Shown in pieces: positions 26,740 through 34,699 of a DNA stretch of 64,000 nt. This DNA comes from Cryobacterium sp. PH31-O1. Lineage in GTDB: Bacteria; Actinomycetota; Actinomycetes; Actinomycetales; Microbacteriaceae. Both the position numbers and the translations under genes were made by a program. A model generated the notes under the pieces. That model saw nothing but the letters and a program-made list of their open reading frames with translations. It had not been told where the DNA came from and did no database searches. Numbering within the stretch: position 1 is the first letter of the stretch; each line of letters starts with the position of its first letter. Location of the stretch: the NCBI RefSeq assembly GCF_030063455.1, contig NZ_JASITB010000009.1, forward strand, positions 79,199 through 143,198. Direction: 5' to 3'.

Positions 26740-27921
26740 ATGCCCGATTACGATGTCTCCGCCCCGCTCGACACCGACTACTACGGTGTCTTCGCCGATG
26801 TTCCCGACGCCGATCGGGCGTTCTGGAGCCGGGCCCGTACCTTCGCGGTCGAAACGCTCGACGAACTAAGCGAGGCCTGGGATAAGGCCGAGTATCCGCT
26901 GCACCTCGCCCGCCGCCTGGGTGAGCTCGACCTGCTCACCGACGGAGTCGTGGGGCCGGGGCTCACCCCGATGTCCCCGCTCGCCGCCGGGCTCGTGAAC
27001 ATGGAAATCTCCCGTGGCGACGGCTCGATGGGTACCGTCGTGGCCGTGCAGGGAGGACTCGCCCTGCGCAGCATTGCCATGTTCGGCAGCGACGAGCAGA
27101 AAGCCACCTGGCTGGTTCCTCTCGCCCGGGCCGAAAAGCTCGGCGCTTTCGCTCTGACCGAACCGGACCACGGCTCGGATTCGGTGGCCCTTGAGACCAC
27201 CGCGCATCGTGACGGCGACGAATGGGTCATCAACGGCGAGAAGAAGTGGATCGGCAACGGATCGGTCGGCGACGTGACCGTGGTCTGGGCCCGCGACGAC
27301 GACGGCAACGTGCGCGGCTTTCTGGTCGACCAATCCCTGCCCGGATACCACGGCGAGACGATGCTCGGCAAAGGCTCACTGCGCGCGGTGCACCAGGCCC
27401 GCATCACCCTAACCGACGTGCGTATCCCGCTCGATGCCGTACTCTCAGGCACGCACACCTTCAAAGACACCGCGGTCGTGCTGTTCGCCACCCGGCTCGG
27501 CGTGGCCTGGTCGGCGCTCGGACACGCCACGGCGGTCTTCGAAGCCGCCCTCAACTACGCTCAGCAACGGGTTCAGTTCGGCAAACCGATCGCCGGATTC
27601 CAGATCGTGCAGGAGCGGCTCACCCTCATGCTCTCCGAGCTCACCTCGATGCAGCTGCACTGCATCCGCCTGGCCGAGCTCGACGCCGTTGGCACCCTGC
27701 GGCCGATCCAGGCCAGCCTCGCCAAGTTCCACAACACCCGCGCGGCCCGCTCGCTCGCCTCGCTCGCCCGCGACATGCTCGGCGGCAACGGCATCCTGCT
27801 GGAGAACCACGTCATCCGGCACCTGGCCGACATCGAATCAATTCACACCTATGAGGGAACTGAGAGCATCCAGTCACTGCTCATCGGTCGCGACCTGACC
27901 GGGGTCAGCGCCTTTCACTAA
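26740..27921 (+). CDS. Acyl-CoA dehydrogenase (glutaryl-CoA dehydrogenase-like)
   Basis: 393 residues, FAD-dependent. The family landmarks are ALTEPDHGSDSVALET (FAD and substrate binding), GEKKWIGNG, FGKPIAGFQIVQERL and DMLGGNGILLENHVIRHLADIESIHTYEGTESIQ, given as landmarks. The glutamate in YEGTES is at the position of the catalytic base in glutaryl-CoA dehydrogenase-type enzymes. It introduces a double bond into an acyl-CoA, passing electrons to ETF. GAAAGG precedes the ATG. It is followed after 41 bases by an acyl-CoA synthetase gene, so the pair activates and oxidises a carboxylic acid. Chain length or decarboxylating activity cannot be read from sequence. Confidence 0.92.
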   Translation: MPDYDVSAPLDTDYYGVFADVPDADRAFWSRARTFAVETLDELSEAWDKAEYPLHLARRLGELDLLTDGVVGPGLTPMSPLAAGLVNMEISRGDGSMGTVVAVQGGLALRSIAMFGSDEQKATWLVPLARAEKLGAFALTEPDHGSDSVALETTAHRDGDEWVINGEKKWIGNGSVGDVTVVWARDDDGNVRGFLVDQSLPGYHGETMLGKGSLRAVHQARITLTDVRIPLDAVLSGTHTFKDTAVVLFATRLGVAWSALGHATAVFEAALNYAQQRVQFGKPIAGFQIVQERLTLMLSELTSMQLHCIRLAELDAVGTLRPIQASLAKFHNTRAARSLASLARDMLGGNGILLENHVIRHLADIESIHTYEGTESIQSLLIGRDLTGVSAFH

Positions 27922-27962
27922 GCCCGCACTTCCATAGATTTTTTCGGACAAAGGAGTCCCAC

Positions 27963-29603
27963 GTGATTGACCTGACGACATTATTGAGCAGCACCGGCAC
28001 CCCCAACGACTCACCGCTCACGCCAATGCGATTTCTACAGCGCAGCGCCGAAGTATTCCCGGGCAAGGATGCAATCATCTACGGCACCAGGCGTTATACC
28101 TACCGGGAATTCTTTAAGGCGGCCGAGAAGCTCGCGCACGCCATCCGTTCACGCATTTCCCCGGGCGACCGGGTTATATTCCTCGCGCCGAATATACCGG
28201 AGATGCTCATCGCCCACTACGCCGTTCCGCTCGCCGGCGGAGTGCTCGTCGCGTTAAATTCGCGGCTCGCCGGACCGGAGGTGCACTACGTTCTCGAGCA
28301 CTCCGAGGCAACTCTGTTGTTCATCGACGCCGAACTCGTCGCCGGGGTCGGCGACGCGTTCGCGGCATCCGCTGCTTTGAAGGGCATCATTGAAATTGCC
28401 GACGGCGAGTTCGGACTCACCGAGAGTGGCGTAAAGGTCGGCCAGCAGACCTTCGAATCATTCCTGGCCGAAGCCGACAATGACGGAGCCGATCCACTGG
28501 CCTGGGAAGTCACCGACGAACGCTCGGTCATATCGATCAACTACACCTCGGGCACGACCGGCAAGCCCAAGGGCGTCATGTACTCCCACCGCGGCGCCTA
28601 CCTCAACTCCTTCGGCGAGATTTTTCACAACAAATTCACGAGCGACTCGGTGTACCTGTGGACGCTGCCAATGTTCCACTGCAATGGCTGGTGCACGCCG
28701 TGGGCGGTCACAGCCGCCGGTGCCACCCACGTCTGCCTCCGCACAGTGCGGGCCGAAGCGGTCTGGTCGGCCATCGACACCCTCGGCGTGACCAACCTGT
28801 GCGGCGCTCCCACGGTGTGCGGCGTCATCGCCAACGCGCCGATGAAGCACGTGCTCGACACCCCGCTATCAATCACCACGGCCGGCGCTCCGCCGTCGCC
28901 GAGCGTGATTGAACAGCTCGACGCGCTTGGCATCACGGTCGTGCACGTGTACGGCCTCACCGAGGTCTACGGCCCGTACACGATTTGTGAATACCAGCGC
29001 GAGTGGGATGACCTACCCGCCGACGAACGTGCCCGCAAGATCTCTCGTCAGGGCGTCGGCATGGTTCAGGCGGAATCGGCGCGCATCGTCGACTCCGCCA
29101 TGACCGATGTTCCCGCCGACGCGCAAACCATCGGCGAGATCGTGCTGCGCGGCAATAACGTCATGCTCGGCTATTTCAAAGACCGGCAGGCCACAGCGGA
29201 TGCCTTCCGTGGCGGCTGGTTCCACACCGGCGACCTCGGCGTCATGCACCCAGACGGGTACATCGAAATCAAGGACCGGGCCAAGGACATCATCATCTCC
29301 GGCGGGGAGAACATCTCCACCATCGAGGTCGAGAACGCGATGCTCAGCCACCCCACCGTGCTCGACGTCGCCGTGGTCGGCATGGCGCATCCGAAGTGGG
29401 GCGAACGGCCCAAGGCCTACGTGGTGCTGCGACCCGACTCAATGGTGACCGAGGTCGACCTGCTCACCCACACCCGCTACCTGATAGCCGCGTTCAAGGT
29501 CCCCGACTATGTAACCTTCGTCGACGCCCTGCCACGCACCGCCACAGGCAAGGTCATGAAGGTCGTGCTGAGGGAACTGTCAGAGGACGCCACCGCGATC
29601 TGA
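27963..29603 (+). CDS. AMP-forming acyl-CoA synthetase
   Basis: 546 residues of the ANL superfamily. The P-loop YTSGTTGKPKGVMYSHR (about 195-211), the A5 motif YGLTEVYGPYT, the hinge motif GWFHTGDLGVMHPDGYIEIKDR and the C-terminal catalytic lysine in PRTATGKVMK are all present. It forms acyl-AMP and then acyl-CoA. The closest builds are medium/long-chain or aryl/fatty acid ligases related to AlkK. GTG at 27963 is the start, with AAAGGAG upstream. The operon partner is the acyl-CoA dehydrogenase, and both are under the TetR-type operators. Confidence 0.92.
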   Translation: MIDLTTLLSSTGTPNDSPLTPMRFLQRSAEVFPGKDAIIYGTRRYTYREFFKAAEKLAHAIRSRISPGDRVIFLAPNIPEMLIAHYAVPLAGGVLVALNSRLAGPEVHYVLEHSEATLLFIDAELVAGVGDAFAASAALKGIIEIADGEFGLTESGVKVGQQTFESFLAEADNDGADPLAWEVTDERSVISINYTSGTTGKPKGVMYSHRGAYLNSFGEIFHNKFTSDSVYLWTLPMFHCNGWCTPWAVTAAGATHVCLRTVRAEAVWSAIDTLGVTNLCGAPTVCGVIANAPMKHVLDTPLSITTAGAPPSPSVIEQLDALGITVVHVYGLTEVYGPYTICEYQREWDDLPADERARKISRQGVGMVQAESARIVDSAMTDVPADAQTIGEIVLRGNNVMLGYFKDRQATADAFRGGWFHTGDLGVMHPDGYIEIKDRAKDIIISGGENISTIEVENAMLSHPTVLDVAVVGMAHPKWGERPKAYVVLRPDSMVTEVDLLTHTRYLIAAFKVPDYVTFVDALPRTATGKVMKVVLRELSEDATAI

Positions 29604-29607
29604 CCGG

Positions 29608-29634
29608 TCGACACACAACCGCACCAACTATGGT
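29608..29634 (+). promoter_or_regulatory. Possible leaderless promoter of the UvrA2 gene
   Basis: TCGACA (29608-29613), a 15-base spacer and TATGGT (29629-29634) lie seven bases upstream of the ATG at 29642, where transcription would start. The spacer is short, so this is tentative. Confidence 0.3.
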
Positions 29635-29641
29635 CGTTTGG

Positions 29642-32113
29642 ATGCTTAGCGAAAATCAGTCAGAGGGATTCGTGCGGGTGCGCGGCGCCCGCGAGAACAA
29701 CCTGCGCAACGTGGACGTCGATGTGCCCAGAGACGCCATCGTCGCGTTCACCGGCGTCTCGGGCTCCGGCAAGTCGTCGCTCGCCTTCGGCACCATCTTC
29801 GCCGAGGCGCAGCGGCGCTTCTTCGAGTCGGTCGCGCCCTACGCCCGCCGCCTCATTCAACAGGGGCACACCCCGCACGTCGACGAGATCACCGGGCTGC
29901 CGCCAGCCGTCGCCCTGCAGCAGCGCCGCGGAACACCGAGCTCGCGCTCGAGCGTCGGCACGGTCACGACCCTGTCCAACTCGCTGCGCATGATGTATTC
30001 TCGGGCCGGCATGTATCCAGGGGATACTGCCGCTCGCCTCGAATCCGACTCCTTCTCGCCGAACACGGCGATGGGCGCCTGCCCGCGCTGCCACGGCCTC
30101 GGACTGGCGCACACCGTCAGCGAGGCCTCCATGGTGCTCGATCCCACTCTCAGCATCAGGGACGGCGCGATCGCGGCGTGGCCCGGCGCCTGGCAGGGAA
30201 AGAACCTGCGCGACATCGTCGCGGTACTCGGCTACGACATCGACCGGCCCTGGCAGAACCTGACCCGCGCCGACCGCGACTGGATTCTGTTCACCGAGGA
30301 ACAACCGGTCGTCGAGGTGGTGCCGCAACGCGACCGCATCGCCAAGCCGTACCAAGGCCGGTTCTGGAGCGCGAAAAGTTTCGTGCTGCACACTCTCGCA
30401 GACAGCAAGAGCCCGAACGTGCGTCAGCGGGTGCTGCGCTATGTCGACACCGGCCCCTGCCCCGACTGCGGTGGCAGCGGTCTTAAGCCCGAAGCCCTCG
30501 CCGTGACCGTGGCCGGCCAGTCGATCGCCGAGCTCAATGCCCTGCCGATGACGGCCCTGGCCGAGGTGCTGCGCCCGATCGTGGCCGGCAACGAATCGAC
30601 CGAAGTGGCCGTCACCCTGGCCGGCGATCTGCTGCGCCGCATCGACGTGCTGCTCGAACTGGGCCTCGGCTATCTGTCCCTCGGCCGCTCGACCCCGACC
30701 CTCTCTCCGGGCGAGATGCAACGGCTGCGCATCGCCACCCAGCTGCGCTCTGGCCTGTTCGGCGTGATCTACGTGCTCGACGAGCCCTCGGCCGGCCTGC
30801 ACCCGGCCGACGCCGAGCCGCTGCTGCTCGTGCTTGAGCAGCTCAAGCAGTCGGGCAACTCGGTCTTCGTGGTCGAACACAATATGGACGTCGTGAGAAG
30901 CGCCGACTGGGTCGTCGACGTTGGCCCTCAAGCCGGTGAGGGCGGCGGCGAGGTGCTCTACAGCGGTCCGACCGCTGGACTCGCCGAGGTCGGGAGTTCT
31001 GTCACGCGAGAATACTTGTTCACTGCGGAGCGTGAGCCGGTGGTGCGGGGTGAGCTGCGGCATCCGCTTGGCTGGTTGGGCCTGACCGACGTGACCCGGC
31101 ACAACCTGAAGGGTCTCGACGCGCAGATCCCGCTCGGAGTGTTGACGGCGGTCACCGGAGTAAGTGGTTCGGGCAAGTCCACGCTGGTGAGCCAGGTGCT
31201 CGCCGAGGCCGTGGGGCGGCACCTGCATCCAGACCCCGATGACGTGCCAATGCTCGATCTCGCCGATGCCGACGCCGAGATCGAGCTGGCCGAGCGCTCT
31301 GACACGCCCGCGGTGACCGGGCTCGAGGCCGTCGACCGGCTGGTGCAGGTGGATCAGAAGCCGATCGGGCGCACGCCCCGCTCCAACCTCGCCACCTATA
31401 CCGGCCTGTTCGACGCCGTGCGGGCCACCTTTGCCGCCTCCGACGAGGCCCGCGCGCGCGGCTTCACCGCCTCACGGTTCTCGTTCAATGTGGCCGGCGG
31501 CCGCTGCGAGACCTGCCTCGGGGAGGGTTTCGTGGCCGTTGGACTGCTCTTTCTGCCGGGCAGTTACGCGCCCTGCCCGGACTGCGGCGGGTCGCGCTAC
31601 AACCCCGACACCCTCGAGGTGACCTACCGCGGCAAGAACATCGCCGAGGTGCTCGGCCTCACAGTGGATGCCGCGCTCACCTTTCTCACCGACGTCACCT
31701 CTGCCGCGCGCAGCCTCGACACCCTGCGCGAGGTGGGCCTTGGCTACCTGCGGCTTGGGCAGCCGGCCACCGAGCTCTCCGGCGGCGAAGCGCAGCGGAT
31801 TAAGCTCGCGACCGAGTTGCAGCGCGCCCGCCGCGGCCACACGCTTTACCTGCTCGACGAACCGACGACCGGGCTGCACCCGGCCGACGTCAAGCTGCTC
31901 TTGCTGCAGCTCGGACGCCTCGTCGATGCCGGAAACACCGTCGTTGTGGTCGAACACGAAATGGACGTGGTCGCCGCTGCCGACTGGGTGATCGACCTCG
32001 GCCCCGGTGGCGGAGACGCCGGCGGCCAGATCATCGCCGCCGGCACCCCCGAGACGGTGGCCGCGCACGTGACGAGCCGCACGGCCCCTTACCTGAAGCT
32101 TCGCCTGCCCTAA
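29642..32113 (+). CDS. UvrA2-type excinuclease-like ABC ATPase
   Basis: 823 residues (828 if the in-frame ATG at 29630 is used), shorter than canonical UvrA (about 950). Two ABC ATPase heads carry Walker A GVSGSGKSS and GVSGSGKST, signatures LSPGEMQRLRIATQL and LSGGEAQRIKLATEL, and Walker B segments YVLDEPSAGLH and YLLDEPTTGLH. Zinc-finger cysteines are present (CPRCHG, CPDCGGSG, CETCLGEG, CPDCGGSR). The UvrB-binding region is reduced, as in the class II UvrA2 proteins linked to tolerance of DNA-binding drugs and to producer self-resistance (DrrC). A drug exporter gene follows, which supports a resistance role. It is not the housekeeping uvrA. Confidence 0.88.
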   Translation: MLSENQSEGFVRVRGARENNLRNVDVDVPRDAIVAFTGVSGSGKSSLAFGTIFAEAQRRFFESVAPYARRLIQQGHTPHVDEITGLPPAVALQQRRGTPSSRSSVGTVTTLSNSLRMMYSRAGMYPGDTAARLESDSFSPNTAMGACPRCHGLGLAHTVSEASMVLDPTLSIRDGAIAAWPGAWQGKNLRDIVAVLGYDIDRPWQNLTRADRDWILFTEEQPVVEVVPQRDRIAKPYQGRFWSAKSFVLHTLADSKSPNVRQRVLRYVDTGPCPDCGGSGLKPEALAVTVAGQSIAELNALPMTALAEVLRPIVAGNESTEVAVTLAGDLLRRIDVLLELGLGYLSLGRSTPTLSPGEMQRLRIATQLRSGLFGVIYVLDEPSAGLHPADAEPLLLVLEQLKQSGNSVFVVEHNMDVVRSADWVVDVGPQAGEGGGEVLYSGPTAGLAEVGSSVTREYLFTAEREPVVRGELRHPLGWLGLTDVTRHNLKGLDAQIPLGVLTAVTGVSGSGKSTLVSQVLAEAVGRHLHPDPDDVPMLDLADADAEIELAERSDTPAVTGLEAVDRLVQVDQKPIGRTPRSNLATYTGLFDAVRATFAASDEARARGFTASRFSFNVAGGRCETCLGEGFVAVGLLFLPGSYAPCPDCGGSRYNPDTLEVTYRGKNIAEVLGLTVDAALTFLTDVTSAARSLDTLREVGLGYLRLGQPATELSGGEAQRIKLATELQRARRGHTLYLLDEPTTGLHPADVKLLLLQLGRLVDAGNTVVVVEHEMDVVAAADWVIDLGPGGGDAGGQIIAAGTPETVAAHVTSRTAPYLKLRLP

Positions 32114-32140
32114 CGGGAGAGCGAGAGAGAATCGGTCACG

Positions 32141-32293
32141 CTGCATCCGGTCTATCGCAACGATTTCGTCGTCGTGCGGCGGTCCCTGAATACCGATCCG
32201 GGCATCCGTCGGCTGCGCGATCTGGTTGCGGCCTCCGCCCGCCGGGTCTTCGTACAACGCGGCGTTCCGCCCAATTTTTCGGCGCAGGAATAA
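32141..32293 (+). pseudogene. Coding-like remnant without a start codon
   Basis: The frame that follows the UvrA2 stop stays open to a TAA at 32291 and reads LHPVYRNDFVVVRRSLN then TDPGIRRLRDLVAASARR. Codon bias and composition look coding. No ATG or GTG start exists, and CTG at 32141 is the first near-start. It may be the end of a degraded regulator or enzyme gene. I cannot assign a family. Confidence 0.35.
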
Positions 32294-32405
32294 TTCACGC
32301 CCCGCAGAACGCTGCACCTACAGGCGCACAGAGCGAACCGGCCCGGCGGCGCACGGCCGCTCAACTTCGTACGCTCCCTTTTTCGCACGACCGTCAGGAC
32401 CAGCA

Positions 32406-33872
32406 ATGACCGCATTAGACACCGCCAAGCCGATTCTCAGGGCCGAGTCGCCCCCCGAGGCCAAACGCAATCAGTTGGTGATTCGGCTTCTCCTGGTCTC
32501 CGCGTTCGTCGTCATTTTGAACGAGACCATCATGGGTGTGGCCCTGCCGCACCTCATGGACGACCTGAGCATCACCGCCACCGCCGCGCAGTGGCTGACC
32601 ACGGCGTTCATGCTCACGATGGCCGTGGTTATTCCGATCACCGGTTTTCTGATCCAGCGTTTTCACACCCGGCCGGTCTTCATCGCCGCAATGACGCTCT
32701 TCAGCACCGGAACCCTGATCGCTGCGCTCTCGCCCGGCTTCGAGATGCTGCTCCTGGGTCGCATCGTGCAGGCCAGCGGAACGGCCATCATGATGCCGCT
32801 GCTCATGACGACGGTCATGACGCTCGTCGCACCGGCGTCCCGCGGCAAGACCATGGGAAACATCTCCATCGTCATCTCGGTAGCCCCGGCGATCGGCCCG
32901 ACCATCTCGGGTGTGATCCTCAGCGTCCTCGACTGGCGCTGGATGTTCATCCTCGTGCTGCCGATCGCCGTCTGCTCACTCATCCTCGGCGCCTCGCGCA
33001 TCCAGAACGTGACGACGCCGCGCAAGGTTCCCCTCGACGGGCTCTCCGTCATTCTCTCGGCCTTTGGCTTCGGCGGGTTCGTCTACGGGCTGAGCAACCT
33101 GGCTGGGGCCTCCGCAGCTGGCTGGGTGCCGCTCGGCATCGGCCTGGTCGCCCTAGCCCTGTTCGTGCTGCGCCAACTGCAGTTGCAGCGCACCGATCGC
33201 GCCCTGCTCGACCTGCGCGTGTTCAGCTCGCGCACCTTCACCCTCTCGATCTCCATGCTCAGCATCAGCATGCTCGCCCTGTTCGGCACCATCATCCTGC
33301 TGCCGCTGTATATGCAAAGGGTGCTCGGCCTGACGGCCCTGGAAACCGGGCTCCTGCTGCTTCCGGGCGGCCTCACCATGGGTCTGCTCGCACCGTTCGT
33401 TGGCCGCATCTACGACCGCCGCGGCCCAACCCTCCTGCTGGTTCCTGGATCGATCATGGTCAGCGCCGCGTTCTGGGCGATGACCATGATGGGCGAAACC
33501 ACCCCGCCGTGGATGCTGCTGATCGCCCACATCGGCATGAGTGCCGGCCTCTCCCTGCTCTTTACACCACTGTTCACGTCGGGTCTCGGCTCCCTCAAGC
33601 CCAGCCTGTACTCCCACGGCAGCGCGGTTGTCGGTACCATCCAGCAGCTCGCCGGCGCCGTCGGAACGGCCCTGTTCATTGCCGTCATGACCTCGCAGTC
33701 GGCCGCGCTCATGGCGCAGGGCGTTTCCGAGATCTCAGCGACGGCCTCGGGCATTCGCGGCGCATTCCTGTGCGGCGCCATCATCTCACTGTTCGCGATT
33801 CCGGCGGCGTTCCTCGTGCGGCGCCCGCCGCTCGGCGACGCGGTTGAGAGCGCTCCCGTCAGCGCGCACTGA
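32406..33872 (+). CDS. DHA2-family (EmrB/QacA-like) drug:H+ antiporter
   Basis: 488 residues with about 14 membrane helices. The motif C region is recognisable (NISIVISVAPAIGPTISGVIL, about residues 155-175), and the N-terminal LNETIMGVALPHLMDDLSI is typical of motif D1 in the DHA2 family. Such proteins export toxic cations, antibiotics or other hydrophobic compounds using the proton gradient. It follows the UvrA2 gene, whose relatives protect DNA against drugs, so the two may form a small resistance unit. ATG at 32406 is chosen; the sequence from 32226 is open but not membrane-protein-like. It ends one base before the convergent zinc-ribbon gene. Confidence 0.92.
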   Translation: MTALDTAKPILRAESPPEAKRNQLVIRLLLVSAFVVILNETIMGVALPHLMDDLSITATAAQWLTTAFMLTMAVVIPITGFLIQRFHTRPVFIAAMTLFSTGTLIAALSPGFEMLLLGRIVQASGTAIMMPLLMTTVMTLVAPASRGKTMGNISIVISVAPAIGPTISGVILSVLDWRWMFILVLPIAVCSLILGASRIQNVTTPRKVPLDGLSVILSAFGFGGFVYGLSNLAGASAAGWVPLGIGLVALALFVLRQLQLQRTDRALLDLRVFSSRTFTLSISMLSISMLALFGTIILLPLYMQRVLGLTALETGLLLLPGGLTMGLLAPFVGRIYDRRGPTLLLVPGSIMVSAAFWAMTMMGETTPPWMLLIAHIGMSAGLSLLFTPLFTSGLGSLKPSLYSHGSAVVGTIQQLAGAVGTALFIAVMTSQSAALMAQGVSEISATASGIRGAFLCGAIISLFAIPAAFLVRRPPLGDAVESAPVSAH

Positions 33873-33873
33873 G

Positions 33874-34509
33874 TCAGCGGATGCGCTGGGCCAGCACCGC
33901 GGGGTGATCTGCCGGCAGACCGTGCCGCCGGCCGCCCTGCAGCAGCACAACGTTCTTCTTCTCCCAGTCGCGCAGCGCCTGGCGCAGGGGGTCGATCGCG
34001 GCGCTCTCGGCGCAGCTGCCCGCCGTCCGGCCGCAGGAACATTTCTGCGCCTCTGAGTCGTGGTGCAGCGCTTCGATGCGCCAGAGGCCGGCCATGGCCC
34101 AGTCGATCTGTCGGCGGGCCAATTCCGTGTTGCGTTCGGCACGCTTGATCAGGTCGCTCTGCAGCAGGCTCCGCACCCCGTCAATCCCGGTCGTGAACTG
34201 GCCGGCGACGACGGCGCTGAGCTCAGCGACCTGGTCGCGCAGCGTGGTCAGGTCATTGTCTCGGGCGACGAGTAAGGCATCCGTTTCGGCGATGTAGTCG
34301 GCGTGGGCGGTCTCGGAGGCCGCCCACCGAGCGGCCCACAATTGCACGTGCTCCAGGTCGCGGCGCTCTGATTTCTCGGCCCCGATGTGGTGCACGCACT
34401 TCACGCAGACCACTTGGTCGCTGCGCGAGGTGAAGTGAAACGGCTGCGGCGCGAGGCAGCACAGGCACGCTACTTCAACGTCGACGTGCAGCGGATGCGC
34501 GTGCGTCAC
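33874..34509 (-). CDS. Zinc-ribbon and coiled-coil protein of unknown function
   Basis: 211 residues. The N-terminus has CLCC and CVKC pairs (about residues 15-40), a likely zinc ribbon. A helical, heptad-like middle (LTTLRDQVAELSAVVAG, KRAERNTELARRQIDW) follows, then a third cysteine group KCSCGRTAGSC. There is no signal or membrane segment, so it is probably cytoplasmic. I do not recognise the family. The GTG start has a strong GGGAGGTG ribosome site. It is convergent with the drug exporter and divergent from the transporter at 34700, with 190 bases between. Confidence 0.6.
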   Translation of the reverse strand: MTHAHPLHVDVEVACLCCLAPQPFHFTSRSDQVVCVKCVHHIGAEKSERRDLEHVQLWAARWAASETAHADYIAETDALLVARDNDLTTLRDQVAELSAVVAGQFTTGIDGVRSLLQSDLIKRAERNTELARRQIDWAMAGLWRIEALHHDSEAQKCSCGRTAGSCAESAAIDPLRQALRDWEKKNVVLLQGGRRHGLPADHPAVLAQRIR

Positions 34510-34611
34510 TGTTGCCCCACCTCCCTGTTGTTCCTTCGAGAATAACCGTGCTGCGTTCGCTCACCGCGCCACCGTGTGCTTTTTTGCACGTCACCCCTGT
34601 GTGAATCGCCT

Positions 34612-34617
34612 TTGACA
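34612..34617 (+). promoter_or_regulatory. Possible -35 element before the MHS transporter gene
   Basis: A consensus TTGACA lies 82 bases before the ATG. A matching -10 box is not clear: TAAGAC at 34640 is 22 bases away, too far for a standard spacer. The leader between it and the gene includes GTCAATGACGACACCAGGG, a relative of the leader blocks at 9801 and 11592. Confidence 0.25.
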
Positions 34618-34699
34618 GCCACCAACGCGAAGCGCAAGCTAAGACGAGCCAGACGACGTGCACGCACGTTGTGTCAATGACGACACCAGGGGGAATCCC

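Noticed and set aside
29396..29641. N-terminal extension of the UvrA2 gene back to 29396
   Set aside because: The extension overlaps the end of the acyl-CoA synthetase gene in another frame and is unlike UvrA; the family N-terminus starts close to 29642.
34612..34645. Full promoter TTGACA...TAAGAC before the MHS transporter
   Set aside because: The spacer is 22 bases, too long for a standard promoter; only the -35 element is listed at low confidence.
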